A DNA stretch of 64,000 bases from JBKDZR01 sp047971485 (GTDB lineage Bacteria > Pseudomonadota > Alphaproteobacteria > Rhodobacterales > Rhodobacteraceae): assembly GCA_047971485.1 (NCBI GenBank), contig JBKDZR010000053.1, positions 31,094 through 95,093 of the forward strand, given 5' to 3'. Made by a program: the position numbers and the translations under genes. The notes beneath the pieces were generated by a model, which did no database searches, was not told where the DNA came from, and saw nothing but the letters and a program-made list of their open reading frames with translations. Of this stretch, positions 60,847 to 64,000 are shown one piece after another; positions within the stretch are counted from its first letter, which is position 1, and each line of letters begins with the position of its first letter.

Positions 60847-63636
60847 TCAGTGCGCCTCGGCCCAGTTACGGCCTTGCCCGGCCTCAACCGTCAGGGGGAC
60901 GGACAGATGCACGGCGGGATCGGCGGCGCCTTCCATTACGTCACGCACCCGAGCGATCAGGGCTTCAGAAGCGCCCTCATCGACCTCGAACAGCAATTCG
61001 TCATGCACCTGCAACAGCATCACCGCCGGCAGATCGGCAATGGCCGCCGGCACGCGGATCATCGCCCGGCGGATCACATCGGCCGCCGTACCCTGAATGG
61101 GCGCGTTGATCGCCGCCCGGCGGGCAAAGCCGGCCCGTGGGCCCCGTTCACCGATCTGGGGGGTGTGGATCTTGCGGCCGAACAGCGTCTGGACATAGCC
61201 GTGTTCCTTGCCGAATTCGATCGTCTCATCCATGTAGGCGCGAATGCCGGGGAAGCGTTCGAAATAGCGGTCGATGAAGGCCTGGGCCTCGGCGCGTGGA
61301 ATGCGCAGGTTGCGGGCCAGACCGAAGCCGGAAATGCCGTAGATCACCCCAAAGTTGATCGCCTTGGCCTGGCGGCGCACCATGGGATCCATACCCTCAA
61401 GGGGCACACCGAACATTTCCGAGGCCGTCATGGCGTGGATGTCATGGCCATCGCGGAAGGCATGTTTCAGGCTGTCGATCCCGGCGATATGGGCAAGGAT
61501 GCGCAGCTCGATCTGGCTGTAATCGAGGCTGACCAGCACCCGGCCCTCGGGCGCGATGAAGGCCTCGCGGATGCGGCGGCCTTCCTCGCTGCGCACGGGG
61601 ATGTTTTGCAGGTTCGGATCGGTTGAGGCCAGCCGCCCTGTCGCCGCCCCGGCAATGGAATAGGACGTATGCACCCGGCCCGTTTCCGGGTGGATATGTT
61701 CCTGTAAACTGTCGGTATAGGTCGATTTCAGCTTGGACAATTGCCGCCAGTCCAGCACCCGGCGGGGCAGTTCGTGCTCGGTCGCCAGATCTTCGAGCAC
61801 ATCGGCAGGGGTGGACCAGGCCCCGGCCTTGCCCTTCTTGCCGCCCTCGAACCCCATCTTCTCGAACAGGATCTCGCCCAGCTGTTTGGGGCTGCCGACA
61901 TTGAAGGTTTCGCCGGCCAGGTCGTGGATCTCGGCCTCAAGCCCGGCCATCTTCTGGGCAAAGGCCGAGGACATGCGCGACAGGGTTTCCCGGTTCACCA
62001 GGACCCCGCGCATTTCCATATCCGCCAGCACCGGCACCAGCGGGCGTTCCATCGTCTCATAAACGGTGGTGGTGCGTGCCTGATGCAACTGGGGTTTCAG
62101 CAGCTGCCACAGGCGGAGCGTGATATCGGCATCCTCGGCGGCATAGGCCGAGGCCTTGTCGATGGGCACCCGATCAAAGGTGATCGCCGATTTGCCAGCG
62201 CCGAGAAGCGGCTTGATCGGCACCGGCGTGTGATCCAGGTATTTCTCTGACAGCGCGTCCATCCCGTGGCCGTGCAGCCCCGCATGCTGGGCGTAGGAGA
62301 TCAGCATCGTGTCATCAATCGGCGCCACGGTGATGCCGTTGCGGGCAAAGATCTTGGCGTCGTATTTCATGTTCTGGCCGATCTTCAGGATCGCCGGATC
62401 CTCCAGCACCGGTTTCAGGATCGCCAGCGCCTCATCCAGCGGGATCTGGCCGGGGCAAAGATCGCCACCGCCGAACAGATCGCCCTCGCCCTCACGATGG
62501 GCCAGGGGGATGTAGCAGGCCTGCCCCGCCACCACCGCCAGCGAGATCCCCACCAGATCGGCGCGCATCTCGTTCAGACCGGTGGTTTCCGTATCCACCG
62601 CCACCCAGCCGCGATCGTTGATCAGATCGACCCAGGTGCGCAGATCTTCGGCGGTGCTGACCGTAGTGTAGCCATCAGGGCCGAAGGGGATCGCCGCAGC
62701 CGGGGCAGCCGCAGCCACGGGTTCGGGCGCTTCAGGGGCAGCCACCCCCATACGATCGGCAATGCGCTTGGTGATGGTGCGGAATTCCATCTCGGCCAGA
62801 AAGGCCAGCAGCGTCTCGGGATCGGGATCCTTCACCTCCAGATCATCAAGGGTGAAATCCAGCGGCGTCGCGCAATCCAGCTGTACCAACTGTTTCGAAA
62901 TGCGGATCTGATCGGCCTTGTCGATCAGGGTCTGGCGGCGCTTGGGTTGCTTGATTTCCTCGGCCCTCGCCAGCAGGGTTTCCAGATCGCCGTATTCGTT
63001 GATCAGTTGCGCCGCTGTCTTGATGCCGATGCCGGGTGCGCCGGGCACGTTATCCACGCTGTCGCCAGCCAGGGCCTGCACATCGACCACCTTGTCCGGG
63101 GTGACGCCGAACTTGGCCTCGACCCCTTCGATCCCGATGCGCAGGTTCTTCATCGCATCCAGCATCTCGACCCCGTCGCCGACCAGTTGCATCAGGTCCT
63201 TGTCCGAGGAAATGATCGTGACCCGCCCCCCGGCATCGCGCGCCTGGCAGGCCAGGGTGGCAATGATGTCATCGGCCTCATAGCCCTCAAGTTCCTTGCA
63301 GGCGATGTTGAAGGCCTCGGTGGCGCGGCGGGTCAGCGGCATCTGGGGGCGCAGATCCTCGGGCATGGCCTCACGGTTGGCCTTGTATTCGGGATAGAGA
63401 TCGTTGCGGAAGGTGTGGCTGCCCTTGTCGAAGATGACAGCCGCATGGGTGGGCGCATCGGGGCCATGATTATCCTCGATATAGCGCAGGATCATGTTGC
63501 AGAACCCGGCAACCGCCCCCACCGGCAACCCATCGGATTTCCGGGTCAGCGATGGCAAGGCGTGATAGGCCCGAAAGATGAAAGCCGAGCCATCAATCAG
63601 ATGCAGATGATGTCCCTTGCCGAACGCGTGCGCCAT
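60847..63636 (-). CDS. polA: DNA polymerase I
   Basis: 929 residues from ATG 63634-63636 (MAHAFGKGHHLHLIDGSAFI). 5'-nuclease domain (residues 1-290, ELEGYEADDIIATLA, ISSDKDLMQLV, GDSVDNVPGAPGIG), 3'-5' exonuclease with acidic residues present (VAVDTETTGLNEM, about 390), and polymerase domain with motif A LDYSQIELRI, motif B RRQAKAINFGVIYG and motif C LQVHDELLFEV. Proofreading appears intact. The open frame extends upstream through repeat copy C and is not coding there. Confidence 0.96.
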   Translation of the reverse strand: MAHAFGKGHHLHLIDGSAFIFRAYHALPSLTRKSDGLPVGAVAGFCNMILRYIEDNHGPDAPTHAAVIFDKGSHTFRNDLYPEYKANREAMPEDLRPQMPLTRRATEAFNIACKELEGYEADDIIATLACQARDAGGRVTIISSDKDLMQLVGDGVEMLDAMKNLRIGIEGVEAKFGVTPDKVVDVQALAGDSVDNVPGAPGIGIKTAAQLINEYGDLETLLARAEEIKQPKRRQTLIDKADQIRISKQLVQLDCATPLDFTLDDLEVKDPDPETLLAFLAEMEFRTITKRIADRMGVAAPEAPEPVAAAAPAAAIPFGPDGYTTVSTAEDLRTWVDLINDRGWVAVDTETTGLNEMRADLVGISLAVVAGQACYIPLAHREGEGDLFGGGDLCPGQIPLDEALAILKPVLEDPAILKIGQNMKYDAKIFARNGITVAPIDDTMLISYAQHAGLHGHGMDALSEKYLDHTPVPIKPLLGAGKSAITFDRVPIDKASAYAAEDADITLRLWQLLKPQLHQARTTTVYETMERPLVPVLADMEMRGVLVNRETLSRMSSAFAQKMAGLEAEIHDLAGETFNVGSPKQLGEILFEKMGFEGGKKGKAGAWSTPADVLEDLATEHELPRRVLDWRQLSKLKSTYTDSLQEHIHPETGRVHTSYSIAGAATGRLASTDPNLQNIPVRSEEGRRIREAFIAPEGRVLVSLDYSQIELRILAHIAGIDSLKHAFRDGHDIHAMTASEMFGVPLEGMDPMVRRQAKAINFGVIYGISGFGLARNLRIPRAEAQAFIDRYFERFPGIRAYMDETIEFGKEHGYVQTLFGRKIHTPQIGERGPRAGFARRAAINAPIQGTAADVIRRAMIRVPAAIADLPAVMLLQVHDELLFEVDEGASEALIARVRDVMEGAADPAVHLSVPLTVEAGQGRNWAEAH

Positions 63637-64000
63637 GTCGTCTTTCCCCGGTCTGTGCGGCCCCCTTCTGTCACACTTGCCGGGGATGTGCGAGGGCGGC
63701 CAGCCCCCGATCCGACATCGCCCGGCGACACACGGGGCCGGACAGCCCAAAGCCCCGGGCAAAGGCCCCTGCCCACCGACAATCCCTTGCGCTAACAGGC
63801 TGCTGAAAAGGAAACCTGGCAATGCCGGACGGGGAAACTGTTCCGGCCCGGCCTTCTGACCCGCGCGCTGAGGGACGCGCCCGACCCTGGGTGGGCGCTT
63901 TGGTCCGTTGGGGCGGGTGTGCTTTATGCCTGCCAAGCCCCTCTAACTGACGGCTGATATCAATGGCCTTGGAAAATGACTGCTCTGAGGCCTTGTTGAC
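63637..64000. other. Region upstream of polA including dispersed repeat C
   Basis: Bases 63637-63792 are GC-rich leader without recognisable promoter boxes. 63793-63947 is repeat copy C. 63948-64000 reads CTGACGGCTGATATCAATGG and on to the window end; I cannot assign it. Confidence 0.4.
63793..63947 (-). repeat. Dispersed ~155-bp repeat, copy C (inverted to A)
   Basis: Starts TAACAGGCTGCTGAAAAGG and ends GCCTGCCAAGCCCCTCTAAC. Best-preserved match to copy A, including the 23-base identical run at 63876-63898. The end AGGCTGCTGA also occurs alone at 36131. No transposase. Confidence 0.7.

Noticed and set aside
63783..63797. GCGCTAACA box before polA resembling the gap operators
   Set aside because: It lies across the edge of repeat copy C and matches only one half; probably chance.
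63637..63936. 100-codon extension of polA
   Set aside because: Encoded by repeat copy C and GC-rich leader; the polA family start is at 63636.

Overview
The window is GC-rich, tightly packed chromosomal DNA from an alphaproteobacterium, most likely of the Rhodobacteraceae (Paracoccus/Rhodobacter-like). The basis is the divergent zapA / transketolase-GAPDH neighbourhood, two TRAP transporters with sugar-acid enzymes, a glycolate oxidase operon, the MoxR-DUF58-DUF4159 block and DUF1523/DUF1285 proteins, together with short palindromic intergenic repeats. I see no tRNA, rRNA, CRISPR array, complete insertion sequence or prophage.

Layout. 1-1009: zapA (cut by the window edge) behind a coiled-coil partner gene. 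1239-5715: tkt and two tandem gap genes, each gap preceded by a GTTAGCGCTAAC-like operator. 5722-9781: a taurine-type ABC transporter (tauABC) followed by two tiny unannotated genes coupled to a DsbA-like secreted thiol protein. 10192-18683 (minus) and 18782-21376 (plus): a divergent sugar/sugar-acid catabolic locus. It holds a TRAP transporter, a sugar dehydrogenase-like protein, an IclR-lactonase fusion, an enolase-superfamily dehydratase, a DapA-like enzyme, an SDR, KDGal kinase, KDPGal aldolase and aldose 1-epimerase, and it shares a palindromic operator. 21546-28036: a YghU-type GST, an M42 peptidase, an inositol monophosphatase, divergent metR/metF and a DUF2235 hydrolase. 28037-36039: valS, serine-glyoxylate aminotransferase-like sgaA, then a phosphatase-ABC exporter-YgfZ operon. 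36040-36818: a repeat island. 36819-44678: a MetE-like protein, then a second sugar-acid type operon (TRAP, 2-hydroxyacid dehydrogenase, DapA-like, ribokinase) divergent from its GntR regulator. 44849-49073: small membrane proteins, an S58 peptidase, hsp20 with a ROSE-type RNA thermometer, and a trypsin-like protease. 49113-53006: glcDEF, with glcD broken by an in-frame amber codon. 53322-60062: MoxR/DUF58/DUF4159 operon. 60136-63636: DUF1285 protein and polA.

How it works together. The two TRAP loci look like independent carbohydrate-acid uptake and catabolism cassettes feeding pyruvate/triose phosphate, which the adjacent central-carbon genes (tkt, gap, gap) process. The two GAPDHs differ at the Asp that selects NAD, which suggests a catabolic/anabolic division of labour.

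Most notable non-routine observations: a cadherin/Ig-like insertion inside the TauC-like permease; two overlapping micro-genes coupled to dsbA; the IclR-SMP-30 fusion; the ROSE thermometer; the amber codon in glcD; a DUF2235 gene whose best start position is ATC; and three related copies of a roughly 155-bp dispersed repeat, two of them as an inverted pair. No single item is demonstrably a new system. The permease insertion with the micro-gene/DsbA tail is the best candidate for something undescribed.
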